From Pseudomonadota bacterium (GTDB lineage: Bacteria > Pseudomonadota > Gammaproteobacteria > Burkholderiales > Casimicrobiaceae), in NCBI GenBank assembly GCA_018241765.1, contig JAFEDD010000004.1:41031-105030 (forward strand): a stretch of DNA of 64,000 nucleotides. Direction: 5' to 3'. The translations under genes and the position numbers were made by a program. Shown here in pieces: positions 55,525 through 64,000 of the stretch (positions within the stretch are counted from its first letter, which is position 1; the number at the start of each line of letters is the position of its first letter). The notes under the pieces are model-generated. The model saw only the letters and a list, made by a program, of their open reading frames with translations, made no database searches and had not been told where the DNA came from.

Positions 55525-56244
55525 TCAGCGACGGCGAAACACGAGGTCGCGCACTTCGTGTCCGAGCCGCAGGCCGCGCGCTTCGAACTTGGTCAACGGC
55601 CGCCACGGTGGCCGTTCGGCGAACCCTTCGGCCGTGTTGACCAGGCTTGGCTCCTGCGCGAGCACCTCCAGCATTTGCTCGGCGTAGGGCACCCAGTCGG
55701 TCGCCAGATGCAGGTAGCCGCCCACGGCCAGCCGCGAGGCGAGCAGCGCGACGAGCGGCGGCTGCACCAGCCGGCGCTTGTGATGGCGCTTCTTGTGCCA
55801 GGGGTCGGGGAAATAGATGTGCACGCCGGCGAGCGCGGCCGGCGCGATCATGTCGGTGAGCACCTCGACGGCGTCATGGCGGATCACGCGCACGTTGCCG
55901 ATGCCGCGCTCGTCGAGCAGATTGCAGAGGTTGCCGACGCCGGGCGGGTGCACTTCGACGGCGAGGTAATCGGTGTCAGGGTGCGCGGCGGCGATTTCGG
56001 CAGTGGTCACGCCCATGCCGAAACCGATCTCGAGCACGACCGGCGCTTGCCGTCCGAAGGTGCGCGTGAAGTCGAGCGGCCCGGGCGCATACGGCACGCC
56101 AAAGCGCGCCATGCCCTGCTCCAGCCCGCGCGCCTGCTTCGGCGAGAGCCGTCCGGCGCGCAGCACGAAGCTGCGCACGCGACGCGCCAGCGGCGAAGTG
56201 TCGGATGATGAGGACGTCGGTTCGTCCGTGAGTTCGTGCATCAT
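55525..56244 (-). CDS. trmB: tRNA (guanine-N7-)-methyltransferase
   Basis: 239 residues; methylates G46 of tRNA. SAM site [16 protein letters not shown], then [32 protein letters not shown] (positively charged tRNA-binding motif), [14 protein letters not shown] and the C-terminal [14 protein letters not shown]. The frame is open 80 codons further, but the Met pair at 56239-56244 starts a family-sized protein. Confidence 0.94.
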   Translation of the reverse strand: MMHELTDEPTSSSSDTSPLARRVRSFVLRAGRLSPKQARGLEQGMARFGVPYAPGPLDFTRTFGRQAPVVLEIGFGMGVTTAEIAAAHPDTDYLAVEVHPPGVGNLCNLLDERGIGNVRVIRHDAVEVLTDMIAPAALAGVHIYFPDPWHKKRHHKRRLVQPPLVALLASRLAVGGYLHLATDWVPYAEQMLEVLAQEPSLVNTAEGFAERPPWRPLTKFEARGLRLGHEVRDLVFRRR

Positions 56245-56279
56245 GGGCAACAGGGCGGCGGGCGGGACGCGCGGCGCGG

Positions 56280-57047
56280 TCAGGGCAACAGCACCATCCA
56301 GCGCGGGTCGCCGAGATCGAGGTTCAGCGCACCGGAACGGCCGTTTTCGGTGTAGTCGATGATGAGCCGGCGCGGCGCGCCCCAGCTCACGCCGGCGTCG
56401 CTCCATGCGGTGCGCGGCGCGAACTGGCGCTCGCGCGCCGGGCCGCGTCGCTCGAAGCGCCACACGGTGACGCGGTTCTCGCAACCTTCCTTGCAGAAGT
56501 CGGCAGTCACGAAATAGCGGCCGTCGCTGTTGAAGAGCGGCTCGTTGGGCAGATCGGTGGTGCTGTGCGTGGGTCGATGCACGAGCACGAAGTCGAGCAC
56601 ATCGGCGCGCGCGCGATAGAGCACGACGGCATCGGCCGCCGCGTCGTACGCGTAGAAGCTGTAGTTCGGGCCGGCTTCGCCCGGCTTGTCGGCAAAGAGA
56701 AACGGCGGCTCACCCGGCACCAGCACGGCGAGCAGGTCACCGTCGCGCTTGACGACGCTGGCGAGCGCGCCGCCGGCGCGCGCGAACTGCGCCGCTTCGA
56801 TCTTCTTGCCGCACTCGGCGCTGTCCTCGGTGTGGGCGCAGAACTTCGCAAACTGGTCGGCGCTCGGTGCGCTCAGCGTCGCCACGGTGCCGGGCCGCCG
56901 CGCCGCGTCGGCGGCGATCGGTGAGGGCGACGCCTCGTTCGCGCTGCGCGCCGGCGCGCCGGTCGGGCCGCCCGGCATCTGCGCGAACGCGAGCGACGCG
57001 ACGAGCGACAGCCAAGGCGCGACGAGAAGGCAGGCGCGACGATTCAT
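56280..57047 (-). CDS. Secreted hypothetical protein, 255 residues
   Basis: Signal peptide 1-22 (ends SLAFAQM), then a Pro/Ala-rich stretch and a beta-rich domain with Cys residues in [17 protein letters not shown] and [16 protein letters not shown]. No family recognised. Overall composition resembles periplasmic binding or sensor proteins, but the job is unknown. Located 37 bp after the end of the metalloprotease gene, same strand. Confidence 0.7.
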   Translation of the reverse strand: MNRRACLLVAPWLSLVASLAFAQMPGGPTGAPARSANEASPSPIAADAARRPGTVATLSAPSADQFAKFCAHTEDSAECGKKIEAAQFARAGGALASVVKRDGDLLAVLVPGEPPFLFADKPGEAGPNYSFYAYDAAADAVVLYRARADVLDFVLVHRPTHSTTDLPNEPLFNSDGRYFVTADFCKEGCENRVTVWRFERRGPARERQFAPRTAWSDAGVSWGAPRRLIIDYTENGRSGALNLDLGDPRWMVLLP

Positions 57048-57083
57048 CGTGCCGATTGTCTCATCGCGCCGTGCTCACCCGAC

Positions 57084-59843
57084 TCAGCCGATGGTCTTCG
57101 CCACCTGCGCCTTCAGCGCGCCGTCGAGCAACGCGATCGATTCATTCAGGTGCGCGCGGTTCTCGACCGAGAGCCCCGGTTTGGCGACAGCGCGCCGCAG
57201 TTGGGCGAGCAGCTCCACGGCGAACTCGCGACGCAGACTGCGCGCATCGGCCGGCGCCGCCGCGCTCGGTTTGGCGATGCCTTCGGCGAGCAGACGCACA
57301 TGCTCGCGTTGCAGATTGCGGCGCATCATCGCGATGGGGGCGCCGCTCGCAAGCTCGCTCCAGATGGCTTTCTGCAAGGTGCCGTAGAGCTCGGCCAAGC
57401 CGAGCGCCTGTCCGGCATCGCCAAGCTTCTCGGGGGCGACGACGAGGCGGCCGGCGACGCTGTCGCGCATCAGTTGCCCGAGCGCCGCGCGCTGCAACGC
57501 GAAGACGCGACCGGCGACCGATTGGTCGATCGGTTGCAGCGTCGGCATGCCGATGTCGTCATCAGCCGCATCCCAACGGGCATCGAAGTCGGGCGTGAGC
57601 TTGCCTAGGAAGGCCGGGTCGAACTTGAAGGAATCGACGGCGAACAGGTGCTTCGCGAGCAAGCCGAGTGCGCGCCGCTGCTGCGCGACGGGCACCGGCG
57701 TGATCGGCTGACGGCCGCTGCCGGCAACGTCGCGCAGCACGGTGACGCCACCGACGTATTTGCTGGCCAGTTCCGCCACCTGCCCCATCAGCGCGAAGCC
57801 GCGCTGGAAGTTGCGCCGCAGTTGCTCGTACTTGGTGCCCGCAGGCAGCTCTTTGGCCTGCACGCGATCCCACAGTTCGCGAATGACGGTGAAGCGCTTT
57901 TCGTAGAAGCCGAGCGGATCGCTCGACAGGTCGAAGCGATTGGTCTCGGGGTCGATGCCCTCGACCGGCCCGAACCCGGCGTCCTCGTCGGTCGCGTAGG
58001 CGTGCGTCGGGTCGAGCGCGCTGGCGAGCGTGCGATCGAGCGCCGCGCGTTCGGTCTCCGGCGTCGTCGGCTGATAGCCGTATTCGATCGCCCACATGTC
58101 GTAGGGGCCGACGGTGATCATCGAATACTGGCCCTGGCGCTCGCCGAGCGTGGCGATGTTGAGCGCGTTGTAGTCCATGACGGAGGCGGAGATGCCGACC
58201 TCGGCGCCGAACTTCGGATCATCGAGCTGCGCCGGCGTCATCGCGAGCGACCCCTTGAAGTTGTGGCGCAGGCCGAGCGTGTGCCCGACTTCGTGGGTGG
58301 TGATGTCCTTGATGGCATCCATGATCCACGATTGCGCGGCTGGCGAACCGTATTCGAATTCGCCGCGGGCGACGAGCAGGTCGAGCGCGAAGGCGGCTTC
58401 GTTCAATTTCTGGTCGGCGTAGGTGCAAAGCTCGCCGGAGTTGCGCATGAAGCCGCTGCCGCCGATCGGCCGTGGCGGGTCCTCGGCGACGCGGGCGCTG
58501 TAGAGGCGGGTGATGCTCTCGTTCATCTCGATGTCGGCATCGAGAATCTCGCCGCTGCGCGGATCGACCTTGCTGGGGCCACGGGCGCCGAACTGGATGT
58601 TGTTGCCGGCGACCCAGCGGATCGAGGCGAAGCGCGTGGCTGAGGTGTCGAAGTCATCATCCTCGCCCTGCTGCTTGACCACGACGGCGTTCTTGAAGCC
58701 GATCTTCTCGAACGCGCGGTTCCATTCGAGGATGCCCTCGCGCACGGCCTTGCGGTATTCGGTCGGGATGTTGCGGTCGAGCCAGTAGACGATCGGCTGC
58801 TTCGGCTCCGAGAGCGCGGCAGACGGATCCTGCTTTTCGAGCCGCCAGCGGTTGATGTAGCGCAGCTTGGGCTCGCGGCGGTCGGGGTTGGTGAAGTCAT
58901 TCACGCCGGTGGTGAAGTAACCGACGCGCGGATCGGCCTCGCGCGGGCGCATCGGCGTCTCGGGCAGTTTCGAGAAGCCGTAGTAGTAGCCCATGAAGAG
59001 CGAGCGGATGTCGGGCAGCGTGCTCGGATACTTCGGCAGCGGCGCGCCGGGTTGCGGCATGGGCGGCGGCAGCGCGACGCGGCCCAGGCGGTAGTGCGCG
59101 CGCACGTTGAAGCCGGTCTCGGTGGCGCTGTTGCGCACGCGCTCGATGCCGGAGTTCTTCTCGTCGAAGGCGTAGGGCTGGCGGAAGCTCTGCTCGAGCT
59201 GCTGCGCGGCCATCGGGAAATCGTTCACCAGCACGGCATTCGCCTCGATCAGCACGCTCTTGCGCTCGGGGTGCGGCGCGCTGACGATGGCGGCACTGGC
59301 GATCAGGCTGTCCGAGAAGCTGCGCTCGACGGCATGGCGGATCGGCGCGTCCGCCGCGGCGGTGAAGGCGATGTTGCGGGCGATCAACTGCACCGCGTTG
59401 GGGCCGAAGCGGCGGAAGCTCGCGACATACTGGCCGCGCCCCGCCGCCAGAAAACCGCCCATCTGGTTGCCGTAGAGTCCGGCGTCGCCGATGCTGTTGG
59501 TCACGTTGACCGAGAAGAAGAACGGCTGATTCCACATGGCCTCGGGAATTTCGAGCCAGACCTTGTCGTCCTTGCGCCACGTCGTGAAGAAGCCCTTCTC
59601 TTCCTTGGCGTCCTTGATGATCTCGGCAAACGGCTTGGGCGCTCCGGCAGCGGCAGCCGCGCCTGCGCCACGCGAAGCGGCGGCGTTCGCGCCCGCTGCG
59701 CCGTTGCGGGCGGCGTCGGGGGCGCTGGCGGCGCCAGTCGCGGCGGTGGCGGGCGCGCTCGCGGCGGTCGGCGGCGTCACGCTCGCGCACGAAGCGAGGC
59801 CCACGGCGAGCAAGGCGGCTGGCAGAAGACGGAGAGAGAACAT
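57084..59843 (-). CDS. Zinc-dependent metalloprotease lipoprotein (DUF5117/DUF4953 family)
   Basis: 919 residues. Lipoprotein signal MFSLRLLPAALLAVGLASC, then an Ala-rich linker. DUF5118/5117-type region from about 60 (KEEKGFFTTWRKDDKVWLEI, YVASFRRFGPNAVQLIARN), then the catalytic site HEVGHTLGLRHNF near 516 (HExxHxxGxxH) followed by SVMDYNALNIATLGERQ. The start is the Met at 59843 with GAGGA seven bases upstream; a longer frame to 59924 reads the palindromic repeat P5 as protein and is rejected. A C-terminal paralogue lies at the right edge of the window. Substrate unknown. Confidence 0.88.
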   Translation of the reverse strand: MFSLRLLPAALLAVGLASCASVTPPTAASAPATAATGAASAPDAARNGAAGANAAASRGAGAAAAAGAPKPFAEIIKDAKEEKGFFTTWRKDDKVWLEIPEAMWNQPFFFSVNVTNSIGDAGLYGNQMGGFLAAGRGQYVASFRRFGPNAVQLIARNIAFTAAADAPIRHAVERSFSDSLIASAAIVSAPHPERKSVLIEANAVLVNDFPMAAQQLEQSFRQPYAFDEKNSGIERVRNSATETGFNVRAHYRLGRVALPPPMPQPGAPLPKYPSTLPDIRSLFMGYYYGFSKLPETPMRPREADPRVGYFTTGVNDFTNPDRREPKLRYINRWRLEKQDPSAALSEPKQPIVYWLDRNIPTEYRKAVREGILEWNRAFEKIGFKNAVVVKQQGEDDDFDTSATRFASIRWVAGNNIQFGARGPSKVDPRSGEILDADIEMNESITRLYSARVAEDPPRPIGGSGFMRNSGELCTYADQKLNEAAFALDLLVARGEFEYGSPAAQSWIMDAIKDITTHEVGHTLGLRHNFKGSLAMTPAQLDDPKFGAEVGISASVMDYNALNIATLGERQGQYSMITVGPYDMWAIEYGYQPTTPETERAALDRTLASALDPTHAYATDEDAGFGPVEGIDPETNRFDLSSDPLGFYEKRFTVIRELWDRVQAKELPAGTKYEQLRRNFQRGFALMGQVAELASKYVGGVTVLRDVAGSGRQPITPVPVAQQRRALGLLAKHLFAVDSFKFDPAFLGKLTPDFDARWDAADDDIGMPTLQPIDQSVAGRVFALQRAALGQLMRDSVAGRLVVAPEKLGDAGQALGLAELYGTLQKAIWSELASGAPIAMMRRNLQREHVRLLAEGIAKPSAAAPADARSLRREFAVELLAQLRRAVAKPGLSVENRAHLNESIALLDGALKAQVAKTIG

Positions 59844-59868
59844 CGAAGAATCCTCGGCAGAGAATGAA

Positions 59869-59989
59869 AGCAACTTTTTGCTCAAACCCGCATCCACAAC
59901 GGGCTTGGAGCGCAATTTCGCCAACTATCGACTTTCTGCGAAATCACGGTCCAAGCCCATCGTAGACGGGCTTTGCGCAACAAGTTGCT
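59869..59989 (+). repeat. Palindromic repeat P5
   Basis: 121 bp imperfect inverted repeat, AGCAACTTTTTGC to ACGGGCTTGG, core ATCGACTTTCTGCG (about 59927-59940), right arm CCAAGCCCATCG to AAGTTGCT. Placed between the metalloprotease start (59843) and the LysR stop (60098); the remaining sequence to 60097 shows nothing recognisable. Confidence 0.85.
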
Positions 59990-60097
59990 GCGCCCGATCG
60001 GGCGGCAAAGGTGCGAGTGTAGTGGCTTCGCGGCGGTCAACCGGCCGCGCCTGCGGTGCGCTGCGACGAATGGCGATCGCGCGTGTGCGGATGACGT

Positions 60098-61096
60098 TCA
60101 GCGCCGCGCCGGGCGGCGCGTCGGCAAGGTTCCGCTGTGGCGCAGCCAGGCGTCGAGCCGCGCATTGAAGCGCTTCGCCTCGGCCAGCAACCAATCGACG
60201 AAGGCCCGCACTTCGCCACGGGCGAGCGCGCGCTCGGCGACGACCAGATAGCAGCCGGCGCCGGTCGCCGCGGCCACGTCGAGCGGCCGCACGAGGCTGC
60301 CCGACATGAAGGCATCGGCCCCGTACGTGCGCCCGAGCACGACGCCCTGCCCGCTTTGCGCCGCGAGGAAGGTCTGGGCGATGAAATCGAATTTCAGTTG
60401 CGAACGGCCCTTCACTTCCGGCTGCCCGATCGCCTCGAAGAAGCCGGGCCAGGTGGAGCGGTATTCGGCCCGCCCGCCGTAGGTCGACTCGATCAGCGTG
60501 TGCGCACGAAGATCGGCCAGCGTCTTCAGTGGCGGCGCGGCGCGCAGGTAATCGGGGCTCACCAGCGGGAACAGCACCTCCTCGATCAGGAGCGTCGCGC
60601 CGGGCGGCGCTTGTTCGGCCGAGAGGTAGCGAATCGCCACGTCGATGTCATCGACTTCGAGATCGATCAGGCGATCGGTGGCGCCGATGGTGAGATCGGC
60701 ATGCGGGCGCAGCGCACGAAACCCCGGCAGACGCGGAATCAGCCACAATGAGGCGAACGACGCGAAGGTGGTCACCGCCACGCGCGGCGAGTGCACGTCG
60801 CGACGCAGCCGCTCGACCCCCCCGTCGAGCTCGGCGAGCACTCGCGTCACGAGCGGCAGGAACTCGCGCCCGGCGGCCGTCAGCGCGATCTCGCGCGCCT
60901 TGCGCACGAAGAGCGCCACGCCGAGTTCGTCCTCCAGCCCCTGCACCTGACGGCTCACGGCCGACTGCGTGAGGCTCAGCTCGTCGGCCGCCCGGGTGAG
61001 GCTCATCAACCGCGCGGCGGCTTCGAACCCGCGCAAGCCGGCGAGCGTGAGCGGGCGGTGGCGCGGCGTGGGGGCGTGCATCGTCGTCTTGCTCAT
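60098..61096 (-). CDS. LysR family transcriptional regulator (GcvA-like)
   Basis: 332 residues. HTH in LRGFEAAARLMSLTRAADEL, SLTQSAVSRQVQGLEDELGV, followed by the linker helix and effector-binding domain (about 100-310): TTFASFASLWLIPRLPGFRA, IDVAIRYLSAEQ. This form (PLTLAGLRGFEAAAR start, WLIPRLPGF) is common in the GcvA-type subgroup. Divergent from the DUF2917 gene, so the 115 bp between are the likely regulated promoter region. Met1-Met6 are both possible starts. Confidence 0.92.
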   Translation of the reverse strand: MSKTTMHAPTPRHRPLTLAGLRGFEAAARLMSLTRAADELSLTQSAVSRQVQGLEDELGVALFVRKAREIALTAAGREFLPLVTRVLAELDGGVERLRRDVHSPRVAVTTFASFASLWLIPRLPGFRALRPHADLTIGATDRLIDLEVDDIDVAIRYLSAEQAPPGATLLIEEVLFPLVSPDYLRAAPPLKTLADLRAHTLIESTYGGRAEYRSTWPGFFEAIGQPEVKGRSQLKFDFIAQTFLAAQSGQGVVLGRTYGADAFMSGSLVRPLDVAAATGAGCYLVVAERALARGEVRAFVDWLLAEAKRFNARLDAWLRHSGTLPTRRPARR

Positions 61097-61211
61097 GCGC
61101 GTTGTGCAGGCTCGCCTGCAATCAATTCGTTGGACACGGTGGAATTATCGCTCTCAAATAGCGTCTCAGAACTCATCCACTTGACAAGCCAAGACCGCAA
61201 GGAGCACAGGC

Positions 61212-61607
61212 ATGGACCGCGTTCAACCCTCCCCCGAATTTCCCCACGCCACGCAGGACTGGACGCTCGGCCACGGCCGCGCGCTGACGCTGCAAGCGGC
61301 GCAGGTCGCCTCGATCGAGGCGCTCTCGGGCGCGCTGTGGGTCACCGTCACCGGCAACGCTCAGGACTTCTTCGTGCCACACGGCGATCGGCTCGACGTC
61401 CCCGTCAACCACGGCCAGGTCGTCGTCGAGGCGATGGCGGACGGCGCCGTGCTGCGCGTCGCGCAACACGTCCTCGCCGCTCGCGGCGCACCCCAGCCCA
61501 GCTTCGCGCGCGCCGTGCAGGTCTCCCTCGTGCAACCGCTCGGCCGCGGCCTGCGCCGCCTCGCCGACTGGCTCGACCCCGCCGCGCCCGCGCTCAACAC
61601 GCACTGA
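61212..61607 (+). CDS. DUF2917 domain protein
   Basis: 131 residues. The cupin-like core WTLGHGRALTLQAAQVASIE, ALSGALWVTVTGNAQDFFVP, HGDRLDVPVNHGQVVVEAMA is the DUF2917 pattern. No membrane segment. Divergently paired with a LysR regulator, as is common for this family in betaproteobacteria, so it is the probable target. AAGGAG precedes the ATG. Its last ~9 codons and the following bases are repeated at 62169. Confidence 0.85.
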   Translation: MDRVQPSPEFPHATQDWTLGHGRALTLQAAQVASIEALSGALWVTVTGNAQDFFVPHGDRLDVPVNHGQVVVEAMADGAVLRVAQHVLAARGAPQPSFARAVQVSLVQPLGRGLRRLADWLDPAAPALNTH

Positions 61608-61622
61608 CCGGCAAAGCGCAAC
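61580..61622 (+). repeat. Direct repeat, left copy (3' end of the DUF2917 gene)
   Basis: 43 bp CGCCGCGCCCGCGCT...ACACGCACTGACCGGCAAAG...CAAC matching 62169-62211 except at two or three bases. It includes the DUF2917 stop codon. The two copies enclose the terminator and the toxin relic. Confidence 0.8.
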
Positions 61623-61634
61623 GAACTCCCTGCT

Positions 61635-61672
61635 GCCACGGCATCCCCCGATGCCGTGGCTTTTTTTTTTTT
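61635..61672 (+). terminator. Strong intrinsic terminator after DUF2917
   Basis: GCCACGGCATC (61635-61645) pairs perfectly with GATGCCGTGGC (61650-61660) over CCCC and is followed by twelve Ts (61661-61672). Confidence 0.92.
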
Positions 61673-61719
61673 GCGTGGTCGACGCGCGCCTGTGTGGGCA
61701 GCCATGGGCGAGGCCGCGA

Positions 61720-62054
61720 TCAGACGTTGCGCCTCGACCGTTGCACGTCGGCGTGGAAGGCCGGGGTCGGTTCGGCGATCAGGGTTTCGATGTCGCGCAC
61801 CTGATGCTGAACCGTCAGCACCGCGATACGTTGCGGCACGAGGTCACAGATCACGTAATGTGCCGAGCGGAAACCATCAAGAACGGCGTCGAGCGGTGCT
61901 GCCGAAGGCGGCCCTTTTCCGGGTTGACGGCGGCGTCGGCCATGATGGCGTACAGGTCGGCGAGGTAGCGATCGGCGACGTCGTCGCCCCACGCTCGGCG
62001 TGGACGCGCGTGGATACGGCGCAAGTCCAGCGCCGCATTCCGGGTCAGAAGCAA
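61720..62054 (-). pseudogene. ParE/RelE-type toxin relic (frameshifted)
   Basis: Minus-strand codons from a TTG at 62054 read LLLTRNAALDLRRIHARPRR, then AWGDDVADRYLADLYAIMAD and NPEKGRLRQH, the first half of a ParE-like toxin. A frameshift near 61855-61865 moves to another frame that continues HYVICDLVPQRIAVLTVQHQ and VRDIETLIAE, matching the second half (the YxV...VLHQxxD strand). No intact antitoxin gene was seen next to it. With the flanking repeat and terminator it fills most of the 730 bp gap 61608-62337. Confidence 0.65.
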
Positions 62055-62168
62055 CGTGCCGGTCGACGGTGCGCCATTGCCAGCCATCGGCTTCCTTGCG
62101 GTCGAGCGCCGCCATGTCGGCCTTGAAATCGCCGGCAAGTCGTAATCACGAATCGGGTTCTTCCGCAA

Positions 62169-62211
62169 CGCCGCGCCCGCGCTGCACACGCACTGACCGG
62201 CAAAGCGCAAC
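62169..62211 (+). repeat. Direct repeat, right copy
   Basis: Second copy of the 43 bp sequence at 61580-61622; here it is not in a coding frame. It suggests that a segment carrying the end of a DUF2917-like gene was duplicated or that the toxin segment was inserted with flanking homology. Confidence 0.78.
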
Positions 62212-62273
62212 AACGTCCGGTCGCCGGTCGGCCACGAAAGCGGACGAACAGACGCCCTCGACGGCGAGCCGCG

Positions 62274-62300
62274 TTGACAACGTCTTTTTTTTGCTAGGGT
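62274..62300 (+). promoter_or_regulatory. Possible promoter of the 62338 gene
   Basis: TTGACA at 62274-62279, 15-base spacer containing a T-run, then TAGGGT at 62295-62300. The -35 is perfect, the -10 weak and the spacing short. AGGAG precedes the ATG at 62338. Confidence 0.4.
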
Positions 62301-62337
62301 GAAACCACTTTCCACACCGACCCCCCAGGAGTCAACC

Positions 62338-62953
62338 ATGAAACGCGCACTTGCCGTACTTGGGTTGCTGACGTTGACACTGCTGTCGATGTCGAGCATC
62401 GCCATCAGGCCGGCCTTTGCGGCATGCGCGATGTGCACTGCGGAGGGTGGCGGTGACGGCCACAAGGCAGCGTCGACGTGCGACGCCGCGGAAGGTTTGA
62501 CCTTCACGTCGCAGCAAACCGCACCGCAAATCTTTCAACTCGTCGGCAACGATGATCTGGCGGCGCTGGCGATCTGGGTTCTCGAACGAAACGCCCGGGG
62601 AGGGTCGCCTGTCGGATGTGGGCGCGTTCCCCTTCGCGCTGCCTCGATCGGAGGCTGAGCGGCGGCGTGCCTTGAATGGACAGTCCCTCGAGTTCACGCC
62701 GTTCGGCGTCGAAACGACGGGCTTCGCGGATTACGCGGCGAGCTTTTCGAACGATGGCAACCTCGATATCACCATGCGCGTCTGGCGCGTGGCGACGGCG
62801 ACTCAGCAACCGATCGACGGAGTGCACCTGCTCGTGAACTATCGCCTCGTGAACCGGGCATTGGTCGTTCAGTCCGTCGAGGTGTTGCGGGCCATGCCTG
62901 TGCCGGAAGCCTCCTACTTCGGAAAGAGGACACGCACGGAGCGCGCTGGATAA
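62338..62953 (+). pseudogene. Secreted Cys-containing protein, frameshifted
   Basis: Frame 0 from 62338: signal peptide MKRALAVLGLLTLTLLSMSS (cleaved near PAFAAC), then CAMCTAEGGGDGHKAAST, then QIFQLVGNDDLAALAIWVLE; it then runs through foreign codons to a stop at 62658. The +1 frame from about 62590 continues coherently, ETPGEGRLSDVGAFPFALPR then DITMRVWRVATATQQPIDGV, to TAA at 62953. Together they make a ~200-residue exported protein broken by a one-base indel. The 62954-63150 stretch after it shows nothing recognisable. Family not recognised. A sequencing error is the alternative. Confidence 0.6.
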
Positions 62954-63150
62954 GCCCACGGCGCGCATCGCATCGGCGGCGTCTCGGCCCGCGTGATGAT
63001 TTCGGCCTTCCCGGCCTTCTCGGCCACGCGGCTTTCCACTGCCGTCTGAGGCGTTGCCAGCGCGGTTGATCGTCGCGTCACGCGCCAAGGGCCGCACGCA
63101 CGGCGAGCCGCATCGATGCCCGATGCCGCCCGTCTCGCGTGCTGCGCCGT

Positions 63151-64000
63151 TCAGCCGACCACGCGCACGGCCTGCGCCTTCAGCGCGGTGTCCAGCGTGT
63201 CGATCGTCTCATCGAGGTGGGCCCGCGTTGGCGGCGACAGGCGGGTGTTGCCGCGCGCTTCTCGGGCGCGGGCGAGCAGCGTCTTGGCGGTGGCGCGGTG
63301 CAGCGCGCGGGCGTCGCCGAGCGCAGCGCCGAGGCCGGGTTTGGCGATGGCGGCGGCGAGGCGCCGCGCGTGCTCGCGTTGCAGCGCGCGCCGCGCCGGC
63401 GAGACGTCGACCACGCGCTCGCCCCAGATGGCGCGAGTGAGCGTGCCGTAGAGCTCGTCGAGCGTCAGCGCCTGCGCGCCGTCGGCGAGCTTGTTGCGCG
63501 AATTGACGAGGCGCGTGGCGACCGTCGGCGAGAGCAGGCGGTCGAGCACGGCGGTCTGCTGCGCGAGCAACGTCGCCTCCAGCGAGCGATCGAGCGGCGG
63601 CGTGTAGCCGCGGTCGAGCGCATCATCGACCAGTCGGCTCGCGAACGCGGGGGTCAGCTGAAAGCCGTCGACGGCAAAGAGCCGCTCGGAGAGGAGCTTC
63701 AGCGCGGCGCGCTGCCTGGCGGCCGGCACCGGTGTATACGGCGCGCGGCCGCTGCCGGCCTGGTCGCGCAGATAGACGACGCCTCCGACGTACTTGGCGA
63801 CCATCTCGAAGGCGCGGCCCATTTGCCCGAGCCCGCTGACGAAGTTGCGGGTGAGGCTCTCGTAGTGCTCGCCCGAGGGCAGCGTGCGCGCCTGCAGCCG
63901 ATCGAAGAGCTCCTGCGACAGCGCGAGGCGCCGTGCGGCGAACGCGAGCGGGTCGCCGCCGACGTCGCGCTGGTTGACTTCGGGGTCCATGCCGTCGAAG
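63151..64000 (-). CDS. Zinc-dependent metalloprotease (DUF5117/DUF4953 family), C-terminal part, cut by window edge
   Basis: The last ~283 codons of a paralogue of the protein at 57084-59843. Aligned pieces: QARTLPSGEHYESLTRNFVS with QAKELPAGTKYEQLRRNFQR, KYVGGVVYLRDQAGSGRAPY with KYVGGVTVLRDVAGSGRQPI, and LRTHLDETIDTLDTALKAQ-like ends. The start and the HExxH site lie beyond 64000. It follows the frameshifted gene on the opposite strand. Tandem paralogues with intervening genes are common for this family. Confidence 0.85.
   Translation of the reverse strand, partial: FDGMDPEVNQRDVGGDPLAFAARRLALSQELFDRLQARTLPSGEHYESLTRNFVSGLGQMGRAFEMVAKYVGGVVYLRDQAGSGRAPYTPVPAARQRAALKLLSERLFAVDGFQLTPAFASRLVDDALDRGYTPPLDRSLEATLLAQQTAVLDRLLSPTVATRLVNSRNKLADGAQALTLDELYGTLTRAIWGERVVDVSPARRALQREHARRLAAAIAKPGLGAALGDARALHRATAKTLLARAREARGNTRLSPPTRAHLDETIDTLDTALKAQAVRVVG

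Noticed and set aside
59844-59924. Extra 27 N-terminal residues of the metalloprotease
   Set aside because: They are translation of palindromic repeat P5; a lipoprotein signal with its own ribosome site begins at 59843.
62060-62150. Possible antitoxin gene upstream of the toxin relic
   Set aside because: Short fragments such as MAALDRKEADGWQW appear in one frame, but no complete antitoxin fold or start can be defended.

Overview
The window is high-GC, densely packed chromosomal DNA of a betaproteobacterium, most likely a member of the Burkholderiales or a close relative. This is inferred from gene order: engB next to cytochrome c4, apaG-rpe-gph-trpE-trpG-trpD-trpC, a divergent LysR/DUF2917 pair, and MarR-cytochrome b561-cytochrome c'. 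No rRNA or tRNA gene, CRISPR array, phage or complete insertion sequence was seen.

Layout. 1-8 kb: a FecR/DUF6600-type secreted protein, the ComM/YifB ATPase, EngB GTPase, cytochrome c4, a MOSC protein and a secreted trypsin-like protease. 8-13 kb: the dTDP-L-rhamnose operon rfbBACD (minus strand), divergent from waaA (Kdo transferase). 13-18.7 kb: a MocR-type regulator divergent from an omega-amino-acid aminotransferase followed by tauABC, a candidate taurine/beta-alanine uptake and deamination locus. 19-24 kb: a HAD-UbiA fusion, a TPR-GGDEF protein and an unrecognised membrane protein. 24-28.3 kb: catalase and groESL, with a CIRCE operator and a strong promoter. 28.5-33.6 kb: a degenerate Mrr-like membrane protein, Zn-alcohol dehydrogenase, SDR, a subtilisin with dockerin-like tail and a DEDD exonuclease. 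33.7-36.6 kb: a tandemly duplicated lipoprotein/lipase cassette. 36.6-45.4 kb: DUF2007, aminotransferase, S41 peptidase lipoprotein, DUF4870, MarR/cyt b561/cyt c', enoyl-CoA hydratase, thiol dioxygenase and MltA. 45.6-52.5 kb: apaG, rpe, gph and the trp operon, which has a Trp-rich leader peptide and an embedded threonine aldolase gene. 52.5-64 kb: an IPTL-CTERM-like protein, a PglL/Wzy-type ligase, trmB, two related large zinc metalloproteases (the second cut by the window edge), LysR/DUF2917, a decayed ParE-like toxin and a frameshifted secreted protein.

Non-coding structure is unusually rich. A ~115-121 bp palindromic repeat occurs five times (about 18.7, 28.3, 38.3, 53.6 and 59.9 kb), always in the same orientation. 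Two ~165 bp MITE-like elements with CTAGTG ends lie in or directly against two of these copies, and the end of another such element supplies the stop codon of the first gene in the window. A different hairpin repeat follows both groES and groEL.

The observations most worth following are the duplicated lipase/lipoprotein cassette (candidate toxin-immunity pair), the candidate trp attenuator with leader peptide, and the nested repeat families that have become parts of genes (stop codon at 19-21; ribosome-binding site and start at 53683-53697). Start codons were moved inward from the longest open frame wherever a Shine-Dalgarno sequence, a signal peptide or family length argued for it. All functional calls are from reading the sequence; no database search was run.
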